A DNA stretch of 50,534 bases, from positions 1 through 50,534 of the forward strand of contig JAZRYR010000006.1 in the NCBI GenBank assembly GCA_045600845.1, in the 5' to 3' direction. The notes beneath the pieces were generated by a model. The model made no database searches. It was not told the DNA's origin and was given only the letters and a program-made list of their open reading frames with translations. This DNA comes from RGIG5612 sp045600845 (GTDB lineage: Bacteria > Bacillota > Clostridia > Lachnospirales > Lachnospiraceae). The translations under genes were made by a program, and so were the position numbers. Below are positions 31,884-41,373 of the stretch, one piece after another; the stretch's first letter is position 1; each line of letters begins with the position of its first letter.

Positions 31884-34800
31884 ATGCTGATTAAAGCAGG
31901 CACCATTGTATTTCATATTAGAAATGGATTTGGGATTGTTCTTGATTCTTCCGACAGTTATGCATACAAAGTTCATTTCTTGCGCAATCATTTAAATGAA
32001 ACGGAAATATTGAATGGTTTTTTAGACCAAGTGGATGAAGAGCTTCTAAGATACGTAAAGGGAGAAACCTATTTTTTTACATCCGATTTTTCTTCCAGGG
32101 ATGCACGTCGTGGTGAGGACTACTATGACTGGGGAAAGGTGAGATCACTTTCATATGATGAAAAGCGAAGAGCAGTGCTCGCAACGGTCTCAGGTTCAAA
32201 CAGAAACCTGTATAATATTGAAATAATTGTTAAATCAGATAATCTTTATGATCGGTGCAGCTGTCCAGTTGGTTTCAGGTGCAAGCACACGTTTGCCACA
32301 CTTATGGAATTCTATGATGTAATACAAAATCTTGAGCAGTATTATCAAAAATATATTGAGGAAAATACATATAAAAAAATAAAGAATGCGGATCTAAATA
32401 ATGAAGAATATAAAAAAATACTTCAGAATTTTCTTGATAGAGAGTATGTTGAATATTCAGACCAAGCGAAAAATTTTATTATTGCTAACCATGAAAACCT
32501 GATAAAAACAGATGAAGTCAAGTTTTTCAGAATTTTGGAGGGTCAGATACTTTATGGTGGTTCTTTAAAAAGGAATAAAATGCAGGAAATTCTTGCAAAA
32601 CTACCAAATGGTGAATACATAGCAAGCTATGTAAATAACAAACTAAGCTGTTATCATTATTATGACTGGAGTTTTCCAAACAGTAAAAAAAAGTTTAAGA
32701 TTCTGAATGAAGAGGGGTTGAAATATTTTACACCTGAATACAAGATTTATGCCAGTCCGCAAGATGAAGTTTTTATTCTACAGGCATATCTTACAGATCC
32801 CTTGGGGATGCAGGCTGTAAGTTATGAAAAAAGTGATGGTAAAACGGAAAGGAGTACTGGAAACTACATAGACGGTAGCAGAGCGGGAATTTTCTTTGAT
32901 TATCTTAAAAATGAAATTGAAAAAAAGTATGGAAATGAGATAGAGCTTGCAAAAAAAGAATTCGACGAGAAGGTTGAAAAAATAAAATATGAAAGAAAAT
33001 GCAGGGCCTTTTTAAATGATATAGAAGATTTAAGTAGTAGGCTTACTGAGGGCGCTCGCTCGTACAGGAAAAATGAAAAGCTTATTTTGGAACCTGCGTT
33101 CATCATCGGCGAAAAGTGTTATGTTTCGTTCAAGGTCGGTTTCGAAAAAAAGTACGTTATAAAAAATATACGAGATTTTGTCATAAGGATGCGGGAAAAT
33201 GCGACCTACCAATATGGGAAGAACCTCAAATTCTGCCATAATGCAGCAAATTTTGACGAAATTTCAAAGAAGTTTCTTGAATACCTACTCATGCAGAATG
33301 AGAGTACTTTATATCCGATTAAAAGAGAGCTACCCATTTCTGAGGTCATGTGTAGAAATATGCTGCTCGACTCAAAAGGCCGTATAGTCGAAATAAATGG
33401 GGAAAACTACAGGCTTATCTTAGATGGAAAAGATGCAAAAATATATATAGATAAAGACTACTCTATAAAGCTGATGATAAGAGATGAGAGTGACTCCTAT
33501 ACGAAAGAAGAAAAATGTGACAGGTTTTTCTATCCTGAAAATGAAAATTTGTTTTTGCTTGAGGACACACTCTTTCTTTTAGATAAAAAAAGAAAAACAG
33601 TTTCGCTTATAAATGCCGATAGGATCCAAAGCCACCTGTTCATGTTTGCAGCCTTGAACCACGGCATTGATACGAGGATATCAGGAGATAAATTTAAAGA
33701 AAAGATTTTTGCAAAAGCACACAAAGATATTGCCGTGGCAGATGAAATTTCTGAGGAGCTGCATGCGGGAGAACTTAAGATAGAAGCATATTTTGACTTT
33801 GAAGGTGGTATTCTTTCAGTAAAGGAAAAGCTGTTCGTTGACGATAATCAGGTAAAAAAAGAAAAACTTCCTTCTGATTCTGATAAGTACATGTACGAGC
33901 AGTTCGATGATATACTGTCATCTTTCGGATTCAACAACGGCATTATGACTGAAGACAATGAAATAATGAATTTTTTGAGGAGTGACCTTTCTTCCCTTAA
34001 TGGCATTTGTAATGTCTTTCTGTCAGAATCGCTGAAACGGAAACAGATAATTTCATTTAATAATGCAGTGATAAGGGTTAAATATGACAATGACCTCATG
34101 CAGGCTTTTATGGCTCCATGTGAGTATTCGGAGGAAGAACTTTCAAAAATATATTATGCATTAAAAAAGAAAAAGAAATATGTTCAGCTTTCTGGTGATA
34201 GGATAATAGACCTTGATAATGATGAAGCCAGGGATTTTGCATCTGCTGTAAAAGACCTTGCGCTGAACCCTGACAGGCTTTATGAGGAAAAACAGATTGG
34301 TCTTGTTGAATCACTTAAAGCTTTGTCGCATGAACGCTCATGCCAGGTAGATGAGTATCTGAATTCAATGGTCGAGGATATCAGGCATTTTAAAGAAAAT
34401 GATATTGCTATTCCAAAACTGAATGCAACATTACGTCCTTATCAGAGGGATGGTTTCCGGTGGCTAAGTATTCTTACGCATTATGGCTTAGGAGGAGTAC
34501 TGGCAGATGACATGGGTCTCGGAAAGACTTTAGAGGTCATTGCGCTTATTGCCTCGGACGAAACTAAAAAACCGAGTATTGTAATATGTCCGACAAGTGT
34601 TATTTACAACTGGCAGAATGAATTCATGAAATTCGCGCCTGACGAATCAGTTGTGAGGATCTATGGCAATATCAATGACAGACATAAGGCTATTTCAGAA
34701 ATTAAGAAAAATAAAAAAGTCGTATATGTAACTTCATATGACTCGATGCGCAATGATATTGAAATGTACAAAAAAATAGCTTTCAATTATGCAGTCCTGG

Positions 34801-35777
34801 ATGAAGCGCAGAATATAAAAAATTTGAATGCACTTAGAAGTAAAAACGTGAAAAGCATTAAAGCTGACCACAAATTTGCCCTTACGGGAACACCTATCGA
34901 AAACAATCTGATGGATCTCTGGAGTATTTTTGATTTTGCAATACCGGGCTTTTTCGAGAATGCGAAGGAGTTCCAAAATCTTTGCACGACAGAAGGATTT
35001 GCCGAACAAGTTGCAAAAAGAATCGCTCCTTTCCTTTTGAGAAGGACCAAGGAAAAAGTACTGAGTGATCTTCCAGATAAATATGAACGTATTGTAACAG
35101 CGGAGATGACAGAAAAACAGAGACAGGTTTACGATGCCTGTGTAAATGAAGCCAGAAAAGCTTTAGAAGATGGTGGGGCACTTTTTGACGTCCTTCCTTT
35201 TATTACACGTTTGAGGCAAGTATGTGTCAGCCCTGAACTTTTCGTGGAAGACTATGAGGGTGGAAGCGGAAAGCTGGAAATGCTTTCACGAATTATCACG
35301 GAATATATTGATGCTGGTCATCGTATTCTTATTTTTAGCCAATTCGTCACGGGACTTGAAGCTGTAAAGAAAATTTTAGACAATAAAAAGATAAACTATT
35401 TTGTCCTCACGGGAGGGACTCCTGCAAAAGAGAGGACCAATCTTATGGAAGAATTCAATTCAAATTCCGAAAACAAAGTGTTTCTAATTTCGCTTAAAGC
35501 TGGTGGCACCGGACTTAATCTTACGGGAGCAGATACTGTAATACACCTTGATCCGTGGTGGAATACCGCCGCCGAAAACCAGGCATCTGACAGGGCTCAC
35601 AGAATAGGTCAGCTAAGAAATGTGGAGGTCATCAAGCTGATTTGTGAAAATTCTATAGAAGAGAGGGTCATAGAACTTCAGAACCTGAAAAAAGACATAA
35701 TAGACAAGGTAATTGCCAAGGATGATTCAGCAGTGCAGGGGGCAAAGTTAGAGGATATTGCATTTATATTAAAATGA
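31884..35777 (+). CDS. SWIM-domain SNF2-family ATPase
   Basis: A 1297-residue Snf2/Rad54-like DNA translocase. The N-terminal half carries a SWIM zinc finger (CSCPVGFRCKH near residues 125-135) and a long bacterial SNF2-associated region. The ATPase core begins near 846. It has Walker A DDMGLGKT near 874-881, the DEAQ box near 971-974 and the C-terminal helicase lobe with LNLTGADTVIHLDPWWN and SDRAHRIGQ near 1210-1240. ATG 31884 is selected by GGAGGG at 31870-31875. Codon use (frequent AGG, ATA, AAA) is visibly more A/T-rich than the flanking housekeeping genes, which fits acquisition. The role is unknown: chromatin/RNA-polymerase remodelling or defence are options. Confidence 0.92.
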   Translation: MLIKAGTIVFHIRNGFGIVLDSSDSYAYKVHFLRNHLNETEILNGFLDQVDEELLRYVKGETYFFTSDFSSRDARRGEDYYDWGKVRSLSYDEKRRAVLATVSGSNRNLYNIEIIVKSDNLYDRCSCPVGFRCKHTFATLMEFYDVIQNLEQYYQKYIEENTYKKIKNADLNNEEYKKILQNFLDREYVEYSDQAKNFIIANHENLIKTDEVKFFRILEGQILYGGSLKRNKMQEILAKLPNGEYIASYVNNKLSCYHYYDWSFPNSKKKFKILNEEGLKYFTPEYKIYASPQDEVFILQAYLTDPLGMQAVSYEKSDGKTERSTGNYIDGSRAGIFFDYLKNEIEKKYGNEIELAKKEFDEKVEKIKYERKCRAFLNDIEDLSSRLTEGARSYRKNEKLILEPAFIIGEKCYVSFKVGFEKKYVIKNIRDFVIRMRENATYQYGKNLKFCHNAANFDEISKKFLEYLLMQNESTLYPIKRELPISEVMCRNMLLDSKGRIVEINGENYRLILDGKDAKIYIDKDYSIKLMIRDESDSYTKEEKCDRFFYPENENLFLLEDTLFLLDKKRKTVSLINADRIQSHLFMFAALNHGIDTRISGDKFKEKIFAKAHKDIAVADEISEELHAGELKIEAYFDFEGGILSVKEKLFVDDNQVKKEKLPSDSDKYMYEQFDDILSSFGFNNGIMTEDNEIMNFLRSDLSSLNGICNVFLSESLKRKQIISFNNAVIRVKYDNDLMQAFMAPCEYSEEELSKIYYALKKKKKYVQLSGDRIIDLDNDEARDFASAVKDLALNPDRLYEEKQIGLVESLKALSHERSCQVDEYLNSMVEDIRHFKENDIAIPKLNATLRPYQRDGFRWLSILTHYGLGGVLADDMGLGKTLEVIALIASDETKKPSIVICPTSVIYNWQNEFMKFAPDESVVRIYGNINDRHKAISEIKKNKKVVYVTSYDSMRNDIEMYKKIAFNYAVLDEAQNIKNLNALRSKNVKSIKADHKFALTGTPIENNLMDLWSIFDFAIPGFFENAKEFQNLCTTEGFAEQVAKRIAPFLLRRTKEKVLSDLPDKYERIVTAEMTEKQRQVYDACVNEARKALEDGGALFDVLPFITRLRQVCVSPELFVEDYEGGSGKLEMLSRIITEYIDAGHRILIFSQFVTGLEAVKKILDNKKINYFVLTGGTPAKERTNLMEEFNSNSENKVFLISLKAGGTGLNLTGADTVIHLDPWWNTAAENQASDRAHRIGQLRNVEVIKLICENSIEERVIELQNLKKDIIDKVIAKDDSAVQGAKLEDIAFILK

Positions 35778-35926
35778 TTTACTGAAAGTGTTGAGGAATA
35801 ATTGGCACTGGACAGGCGTGGGCAAATAACCTATGATGAAGCTTGTATATTTATCTGCTTGTTTCTTTTTTGTTGGCTTATGATCAAGCCGAGAAAGTAC
35901 CTGCTTTATGGAGGATGGGAACGAAA

Positions 35927-38875
35927 ATGGAAACCGTAAAATCGTTTATTAAGAATTACAAGAAAATCCTGATAGGCTCCCTGATTTGCCTTATTATCAT
36001 TCTCAGTGCGACAATAGGTTTAATGACCGTGGGGGTTCGTGATGAACTCGATAAAACCAACGATATCCAATTGGAAGAAGTCATCAATAATCTTGATAAT
36101 ATATATGACTATTCAACGAATGTTGTCGACTGGATGAGTATCGTGACGGAAGAGGAAATCGTGGCTTTAGCAAGGCTTTTACGGTCATCTCCCGAGGACT
36201 TACAGGAGCCTGCAATTATGGATCAATATATGGAGGCTTTGTCCAATCTGTACCTGTTAAAAGTTCTTGACCGGGATCGTAATGAAGTATATTCCTACAA
36301 TTTCGCTACGAACGAAAATTTCAACGATCCGTATTTTGATTCCTTATTTGCGGTTGACCCGGGTCAAAGTGCTACGTTGCCCGCTAGAAACGGCGGACAA
36401 ATCAAGTATATTTGTGCTCGTTCCGGAGATTATTATATACTCTCAGAAGTTGCAGATGTCGTTTCACAAAATTCCGAGGCAAGTGCTACAATCTGGCAAC
36501 AGGCATTTGTGATTTCGGGATTCAGCAGCATCAGCACTGTAGCGGTAGTTGATGAGGAAACGGGAGAGGTTATATACTGCGACGATGACTCTTTAATACT
36601 CGAAAAGATGGATACGGAACAAATTAATGCCAGAGCAGAGTACGTGATTAATGGGCAGGTATATAAAACAAAGGCATACAGATATCCGGAAAGAGGCGTC
36701 AGTCTGGTAACTCTGACAGATTACAGAGATATCATCGACAGTTATACGGCGAATATCATTCTTGTTATAATTCTTTTTGTTGCTGCTTTCTTTATATTGC
36801 TTGCCTACATCGTTTGCCTGCGTCAGGGTGAACTTGATCCGTCGCAGGAATATAAATTCGCCGGAAAATACTATCTTCGTTCCCAGACACGCATGTTTCG
36901 GACGGTGATTATCGTTTTAGGTGTCGTTTTTTCATTTACTTTTATATCTGTGTCCATGCTTAATGCAGATATAGAATACACGCTTTACCTTCAAAAAGAA
37001 ATCAATGACAGTGTCGATGTCATTGACTGCTATCAGGGAATGGATTCGTTGATAGAAACCGAAAATGCGGATAAACTCTATGATTATGCCAGAATCGCAG
37101 GAAAATATCTGACGTTCCATCCGGACCGGCTGACCAAGAAAGATATGGGAGAAATTGCACAACTGCTAGATGTTTCCGACGTTACTTTATTTGATTATAA
37201 CGGAAAAACAACCTGCACATCTACTCCGATGGATCATTTCTCAGTTATCGAAGATAAAGAAAGCCCGCTATATGAGCTAAGATATGTACTGATGGGAAAA
37301 GAAGGGGTTTCTGTTTCCGGAGATCCGAAAATAATGGATGAAACCGATGTGATATATGCAGTTCCGAATCGCGGCGAGGACGGTGTCGCTGACGGAATCA
37401 CGGCTGTCATTACTTATAACGGGATGACGAATAAAGATGCATTCGGTTTAGCCTCTGGCATGAAAGGGACTCTTCAGAAGCTTAAGATGTCCCGAAATAG
37501 ACAAGGATTTATGCTTGTAGTCGCAGACAAAGAGGGGAAAATCATACTTCACCAGAATGAAAGCCTGATCGGGGCAAGTCTGGATGACATTGGAATCGAC
37601 AGCGAAACAATTCGTCACAATGAGGGGAACGGTACTGTCGGAAGGCTGAAGATTAACGGCCGGGATCAGCTTTTTACCGTCATGATGACAAAGAATGCAG
37701 AAAATTATGTGATTTTGATACAGCAGGCAGGACTGCTTTCCGGTGTGTCTGTTTCTACGGCAGTACTTGCGATTATTTTATATATCCTTCTTGCATGCTG
37801 GATCATGTATGACGGATTAGGTAGTAAAGTTCATTTCGAAGAAAGAAAACAGAATGTCAAGGGTGCAGGTAGCTGGAGGGATAGCAAGGTCCATTGGCAG
37901 GAATTAAGTGCCGGACAGAAAATGTCCAGAATCATCGGAATCTGTGTTCACTTATTCAGTATGTACCTTATCATAACCTATTTTCTTGCAAGCTACAAAA
38001 TAATTGAGCCTGTCGGAATTGCGTACATTATGCTTGGAGATTGGCAAAAATCCGTAAATATTTATTCGATCTTCGGAAACATCTGCCTTGCTGCTATATT
38101 CTTCAGCATAATCAGTTTTACCACTATGGTACTTCACACAGCGTCCAATGCATCAGAGCAGAGCGGAAAAACGGCCTGCCGGCTCTTGGCGAATATCATC
38201 AAGTATGTGGGTGCTATTATTTGCTGTTACCTCATCGTGACAAATTTCGGCATTAATGCCGCCGCTGCGATTGCTTCTATCGGAATCGCGGGATTTGGAC
38301 TGACGTTTGGTGCGCAGGACCTGATCAAGGATCTTATAGCCGGAATATTTATTTTGTTTGAAGGTAATTTCAAAGTCGGCGATATGCTGGTTGTAGACGG
38401 AAAATGGTTCTGGGTAAAGAGTATCGGAGTGCGGACAACAACACTTGAAGCATGGGGAGAGAAAAAAGTGATAAACAATTCCCAAATGTCCGGCGTTTTG
38501 AATATTCAGAGAGCAAATACCAATGTTGACTGTGATATTATGATCGATAATCGTTATGATCTAGATACGATAGAAGAAATATTAAACAGGGAATTGCCAT
38601 CTCTTAAAGATAATTATCCTACCGGAGTCGTTGCCCCGAAATATAAGGGCGTACAGAAGCTGAGCGGAAGCGGAACTACGATAAGAATCAGGGCGTATGT
38701 TCCTCCGCTGTATCAGGGCAAGGTCGGCAGAAAGTTAAGGGGTGATGTCAAACGGATATTTGATAAATACGGCATTACGATTTCTTCTGACCGGTTCACC
38801 ATCGTCGACAATAACCTGACAAAAGAAGAATTGGCTGAGGAGTTATTAAAAACAAAAAAAGAAGAAAATGATTAA
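35927..38875 (+). CDS. Large MscS-family mechanosensitive channel with sensor-like ectodomains
   Basis: A 982-residue membrane protein. TM1 (about 15-38) is followed by a large extracytosolic domain (about 40-270), two membrane segments (about 275-300 and 325-347), and a second ectodomain (about 350-600). The second ectodomain contains a Cache-like strand pattern, GFMLVVADKEGKIILHQNES near 530-549. Further membrane segments from about 602 lead to the MscS pore helix (AAAAIASIGIAGFGLTFGAQ near 775-795) and the C-terminal beta and alpha/beta domains. ATG 35927 has GGAGG at 35910-35914, spacer 12; ATG 35915 is too close. MscS proteins gate on membrane tension, and the added ectodomains suggest ligand control (inference). 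Confidence 0.88.
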   Translation: METVKSFIKNYKKILIGSLICLIIILSATIGLMTVGVRDELDKTNDIQLEEVINNLDNIYDYSTNVVDWMSIVTEEEIVALARLLRSSPEDLQEPAIMDQYMEALSNLYLLKVLDRDRNEVYSYNFATNENFNDPYFDSLFAVDPGQSATLPARNGGQIKYICARSGDYYILSEVADVVSQNSEASATIWQQAFVISGFSSISTVAVVDEETGEVIYCDDDSLILEKMDTEQINARAEYVINGQVYKTKAYRYPERGVSLVTLTDYRDIIDSYTANIILVIILFVAAFFILLAYIVCLRQGELDPSQEYKFAGKYYLRSQTRMFRTVIIVLGVVFSFTFISVSMLNADIEYTLYLQKEINDSVDVIDCYQGMDSLIETENADKLYDYARIAGKYLTFHPDRLTKKDMGEIAQLLDVSDVTLFDYNGKTTCTSTPMDHFSVIEDKESPLYELRYVLMGKEGVSVSGDPKIMDETDVIYAVPNRGEDGVADGITAVITYNGMTNKDAFGLASGMKGTLQKLKMSRNRQGFMLVVADKEGKIILHQNESLIGASLDDIGIDSETIRHNEGNGTVGRLKINGRDQLFTVMMTKNAENYVILIQQAGLLSGVSVSTAVLAIILYILLACWIMYDGLGSKVHFEERKQNVKGAGSWRDSKVHWQELSAGQKMSRIIGICVHLFSMYLIITYFLASYKIIEPVGIAYIMLGDWQKSVNIYSIFGNICLAAIFFSIISFTTMVLHTASNASEQSGKTACRLLANIIKYVGAIICCYLIVTNFGINAAAAIASIGIAGFGLTFGAQDLIKDLIAGIFILFEGNFKVGDMLVVDGKWFWVKSIGVRTTTLEAWGEKKVINNSQMSGVLNIQRANTNVDCDIMIDNRYDLDTIEEILNRELPSLKDNYPTGVVAPKYKGVQKLSGSGTTIRIRAYVPPLYQGKVGRKLRGDVKRIFDKYGITISSDRFTIVDNNLTKEELAEELLKTKKEEND

Positions 38876-38955
38876 CATGAGATATGAGAATATAATACGG
38901 CAAGTTAACGAAGGATTATTATAGAAAAACAATTTCAAGAAAATTACGAAAACAC

Positions 38956-38984
38956 TTGATTTTAAGCCCCTTTTCGTGTAGAAT
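38956..38984 (+). promoter_or_regulatory. Promoter of tRNA-Ser
   Basis: TTGATT (38956-38961) and TAGAAT (38979-38984) are 17 bp apart, about 58 bases before the mature tRNA. Confidence 0.7.
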
Positions 38985-39041
38985 CCCCATTGTCCGTTTT
39001 GGACAAATTAAATATGGTCGTACAGTATGTACGCATAATTC

Positions 39042-39131
39042 GGAGAAGTACCCAAGCTGGCCGAAGGGGCTCCCCTGGAAAGGGAGTAGGCGGTTAATAG
39101 CCGTGCATGGGTTCAAATCCCATCTTCTCCG
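39042..39131 (+). tRNA. tRNA-Ser (GGA)
   Basis: The acceptor stem GGAGAAG/CTTCTCC has G as discriminator base. The anticodon stem CTCCC/GGGAG encloses loop CTGGAAA (anticodon GGA). A long variable arm (GGCGGTTAATAGCCG) and T loop GGGTTCAAATCCC are present. It is 90 nt with no encoded CCA. Its 3' end is duplicated downstream (39264 onward). Confidence 0.96.
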
Positions 39132-39132
39132 C

Positions 39133-39174
39133 GAAAAACAAAAAGAGTGTCTGTGACACTCTTTTTCGTTTTTC
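39133..39174 (+). terminator. Terminator of tRNA-Ser
   Basis: A 12-bp stem AAAAAGAGTGTC (39140-39151) with GACACTCTTTTT (39155-39166) is extended by GAAAAAC/GTTTTTC outside it. T runs follow on the + strand and, by symmetry, on the minus strand. Confidence 0.9.
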
Positions 39175-39288
39175 TGAGATTCCAAGATGGGATTTGAACA
39201 AGGAGCAGGTGAGTGCGGAAGCACGAAAGCTGCGACGCGGCCAGAAAGGGCGAAGCCCGGCGGAAATCCCATCTTCTCCGCGAAAAAC

Positions 39289-39322
39289 AAAAAGAGTGCT
39301 TGTTGCACTCTTTTTCGTTTTT
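39289..39322 (+). terminator. Second copy of the tRNA-Ser terminator
   Basis: AAAAAGAGTGC (39289-39299) pairs with GCACTCTTTTT (39305-39315). It is the copy in the duplicated unit, preceded only by a tRNA 3' fragment. Confidence 0.8.
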
Positions 39323-39370
39323 CTGAGTTCCAAGCAGGGATTTGAACAAGGAGCAGAAAAAGTCTAAAAC

Positions 39371-39508
39371 TGCTCAAGATTTTCGTTTTTGTTCTGATTT
39401 TAGACATTTGAAGGTGATTTGCGAACAAAAACGCAAATGATGAGCATTTTTTAGAACAAAAACGCAAATGATGAGCAGTTTCAGGAACAGAAACGCAAAT
39501 GATGAGCA
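39371..39508. repeat. 31-bp tandem repeat with an inverted fourth copy
   Basis: A 24-bp core starting GAACA(A/G)AAACGC and ending ATGATGAGCA occurs at 39423-39446, 39454-39477 and 39485-39508, at an exact 31-bp period. An inverted copy with three mismatches lies at 39371-39394, itself inside an 8-bp inverted repeat GTCTAAAA/TTTTAGAC. The 7-bp spacers are too short for CRISPR. The array ends 134 bp before the Nif3-like gene and could be a regulator-binding array or part of a mobile-element end. Confidence 0.75.
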
Positions 39509-39642
39509 TTTTTAGAATGTTTTTTATTTTTTTAGAGCTTTGTAAAGCAAATCAAGGAATAATAGCATCCATATGCGAGAAGATAGTTCTTTATAAAAAT
39601 AATTGTACCCGATATAATATAGAAAAACCTGGAGGTGAAGAC

Positions 39643-40506
39643 ATGAAGAATAAAGATGTTGTTCAGAAACTTTTGGATTTTCATCCACAGTTTCCTGCGG
39701 ACTATGATGGATGCGACAATTATAAGTCTGGAGATCCGGAAGCAGAGTGCAAGGGAATTACAACAGCCCTGACTCCGACCATTGACGTAATAAGAAAGAC
39801 CTATGAACTGGGATGTAATCTTCTCATTGTACATGAGCCGACATTCTACTCAACACCGGATTTCCCAACATGGAGATCTAAAGAGCCAAATAAGATCTAT
39901 GAAGAAAAGAAACAATTACTGGAAGACTTGGGAATCACAATTTGGCGTGACCACGACCATATGCATGCGCATAAACCAGACTGCATTTTCACAGGCGTAG
40001 AAAAATATTTGGGCTGGGGCGAGTATCGGACGTCCTTCGATGGCGACTGGCCTATGGCACACTGCTACCAGATTCCAGAAATTACTGTAGCTGGCTTAGC
40101 AAAAGAATTAAAAGAAAAAATAGGATTAAATGGGTTAAGAGTTATTGGTAATCCAACCGATGTTATCAGCAAAGTCGCAATTGTAGGGCATTTGCTTCCG
40201 CAGCTGGTTCTGGAAGACGGACTGGATGAAGAGGGATACTGGTTTGAGTATTCCACCAAAGTCATGAATCTTCTGGACAGAGGCGCAGATGCAATTATTC
40301 CGGGCGAAGTCATCGACTGGACGGCTTTATCTTATATCAGAGATGCGGTAATGCTTGGAAAGAACAAGGCAGCATTTAATATTGGACATTTCGGAATGGA
40401 AGAGCTGGGCATGAAATATGCAGCAGAGTATATCAGCGACCTGGTAGAAAATCAGGTTCCGGTACACTACATTCCTTCCGGAGATATGTATCGGTTCGAT
40501 ATGTAG
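39643..40506 (+). CDS. Nif3-like dinuclear metal-centre protein (DUF34)
   Basis: A 287-residue member of the NIF3/DUF34 family, hexameric proteins with a two-metal site and no settled function. Candidate metal ligands lie in VHEPTFYS near residue 62-69, in HDHMHAH near 104-110 and in the C-terminal NIGHFGMEELG near 245-255. GGAGGTG at 39631-39637 fixes the ATG at 39643; the frame extends further upstream but into repeats. In other genomes the family is often linked to GTP cyclohydrolase-like assignments, which are doubtful. It is the first gene after the repeats and about 60 bp before the esterase cluster. Confidence 0.85.
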   Translation: MKNKDVVQKLLDFHPQFPADYDGCDNYKSGDPEAECKGITTALTPTIDVIRKTYELGCNLLIVHEPTFYSTPDFPTWRSKEPNKIYEEKKQLLEDLGITIWRDHDHMHAHKPDCIFTGVEKYLGWGEYRTSFDGDWPMAHCYQIPEITVAGLAKELKEKIGLNGLRVIGNPTDVISKVAIVGHLLPQLVLEDGLDEEGYWFEYSTKVMNLLDRGADAIIPGEVIDWTALSYIRDAVMLGKNKAAFNIGHFGMEELGMKYAAEYISDLVENQVPVHYIPSGDMYRFDM

Positions 40507-40566
40507 CAGCTTTTACAGATGTAAAGACGGTTTACAGATATAGCAGTTTTGCAGAAAGGAACGACT

Positions 40567-41370
40567 ATGGCAATTTTACAGGTAAATTATTATTCAAACG
40601 CTCTTTGCAGATTTAATCAATTTCAGATGATTCTGGCAAACGATGTGCCAGAGCTGTTAAAACAAAATAGCGAATATTATCATCGCCCGATGAAGACAGT
40701 GATTTTACTTCATGGTTATTCAGGAAGTAATATGGACTGGATGACAGGCTCCAACGTGAATGAGTTGGCCGTAAAATACAATCTGGCAATTGTTATGCCG
40801 AATGCAGACAATAGTTTTTACACCAACGCACCAGGTGCTGGAAATAAATATCAGGATCTGATTGAAATCGATTTAATTAATTATCTGCGTAACACCTTTG
40901 GCTTGGCAATGACTCCGGAAGATACCATTATTGGAGGTCTTTCCATGGGCGGATTTGGAGCAATCCGTTTCGGACTTCATCGTCCGGACCTCTTTGGAAA
41001 AATGATTGGTCTGTCCTCAGCGATGATTGTAAATGAAATTTCCCAGATGCCGGCAGATGCAGAAGGAAATGCCATTGCAGACCGAACCTATTATGAGAAT
41101 GTTTTTGGCGATTTAAGCAAATTAAAAGAAAGTGAAAACGACCCGGAATTCCTTGTAAAACAAAGAATTGCAAAGGGCGAGAAAATCCAGCCAATTTTCA
41201 TGGCATGTGGAACGGAAGACTTCCTGCTGGGCTACAACCGTGATTTCTACAACTTCCTGAAAGAAAACGGAGTAGATGTTGAAATGCATGAGAGCCCGGG
41301 AATTCACGAGTGGAAGTTCTGGAATGAATATTTAGAGCCATCACTGAAGTGGGCATTGGATATTAAATAA
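40567..41370 (+). CDS. Alpha/beta-hydrolase esterase, esterase D/tributyrin-esterase type
   Basis: A 267-residue cytoplasmic serine hydrolase. The N-terminus is a beta-strand with the family-typical ILLHGYSGS near residue 44. The nucleophile elbow GGLSMGGFG places Ser at about 126, and the C-terminal HEWKFWNEYL region gives the His near 251. It is a paralogue of the gene at 44826, with the same layout. The start is the ATG with AAAGGA 6-7 bases upstream. Members hydrolyse short acyl esters of sugars or glycerides. It opens a run of six tightly packed + strand genes. Confidence 0.85.
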   Translation: MAILQVNYYSNALCRFNQFQMILANDVPELLKQNSEYYHRPMKTVILLHGYSGSNMDWMTGSNVNELAVKYNLAIVMPNADNSFYTNAPGAGNKYQDLIEIDLINYLRNTFGLAMTPEDTIIGGLSMGGFGAIRFGLHRPDLFGKMIGLSSAMIVNEISQMPADAEGNAIADRTYYENVFGDLSKLKESENDPEFLVKQRIAKGEKIQPIFMACGTEDFLLGYNRDFYNFLKENGVDVEMHESPGIHEWKFWNEYLEPSLKWALDIK

Positions 41371-41373
41371 AGA

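Larger units (their letters stand above)
39115..39356 (+). repeat. Duplicated tRNA-Ser 3' end plus terminator (att-like)
   Basis: A segment of about 94 bp (39115-39208: last 17 nt of tRNA-Ser, its terminator and the following 40 bp) is repeated at 39264-39356 with few differences. The changes inside the terminator stem are compensatory (GTGTC/GACAC in copy 1, GTGC/GCAC in copy 2). The 55-bp unique spacer is GC-rich with two small hairpins (GTGC-GGAA-GCAC and GGGC-GAA-GCCC). A 15-bp part of the T arm is also present inverted at 39184-39198. A repeated tRNA 3' end is the usual scar of a tRNA-targeting integrative element, but no integrase is present. Confidence 0.85.

Noticed and set aside
39423..39508. 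Possible CRISPR array
   Set aside because: The units repeat at 31 bp with only 7-bp spacers that are nearly alike, and no cas gene is present.
38919..39509. 196-codon minus-strand frame over the tRNA-Ser region, with overlapping smaller frames
   Set aside because: It is the antisense of tRNA-Ser and its duplicated terminators; text of this kind is a well-known false prediction at tRNA loci.
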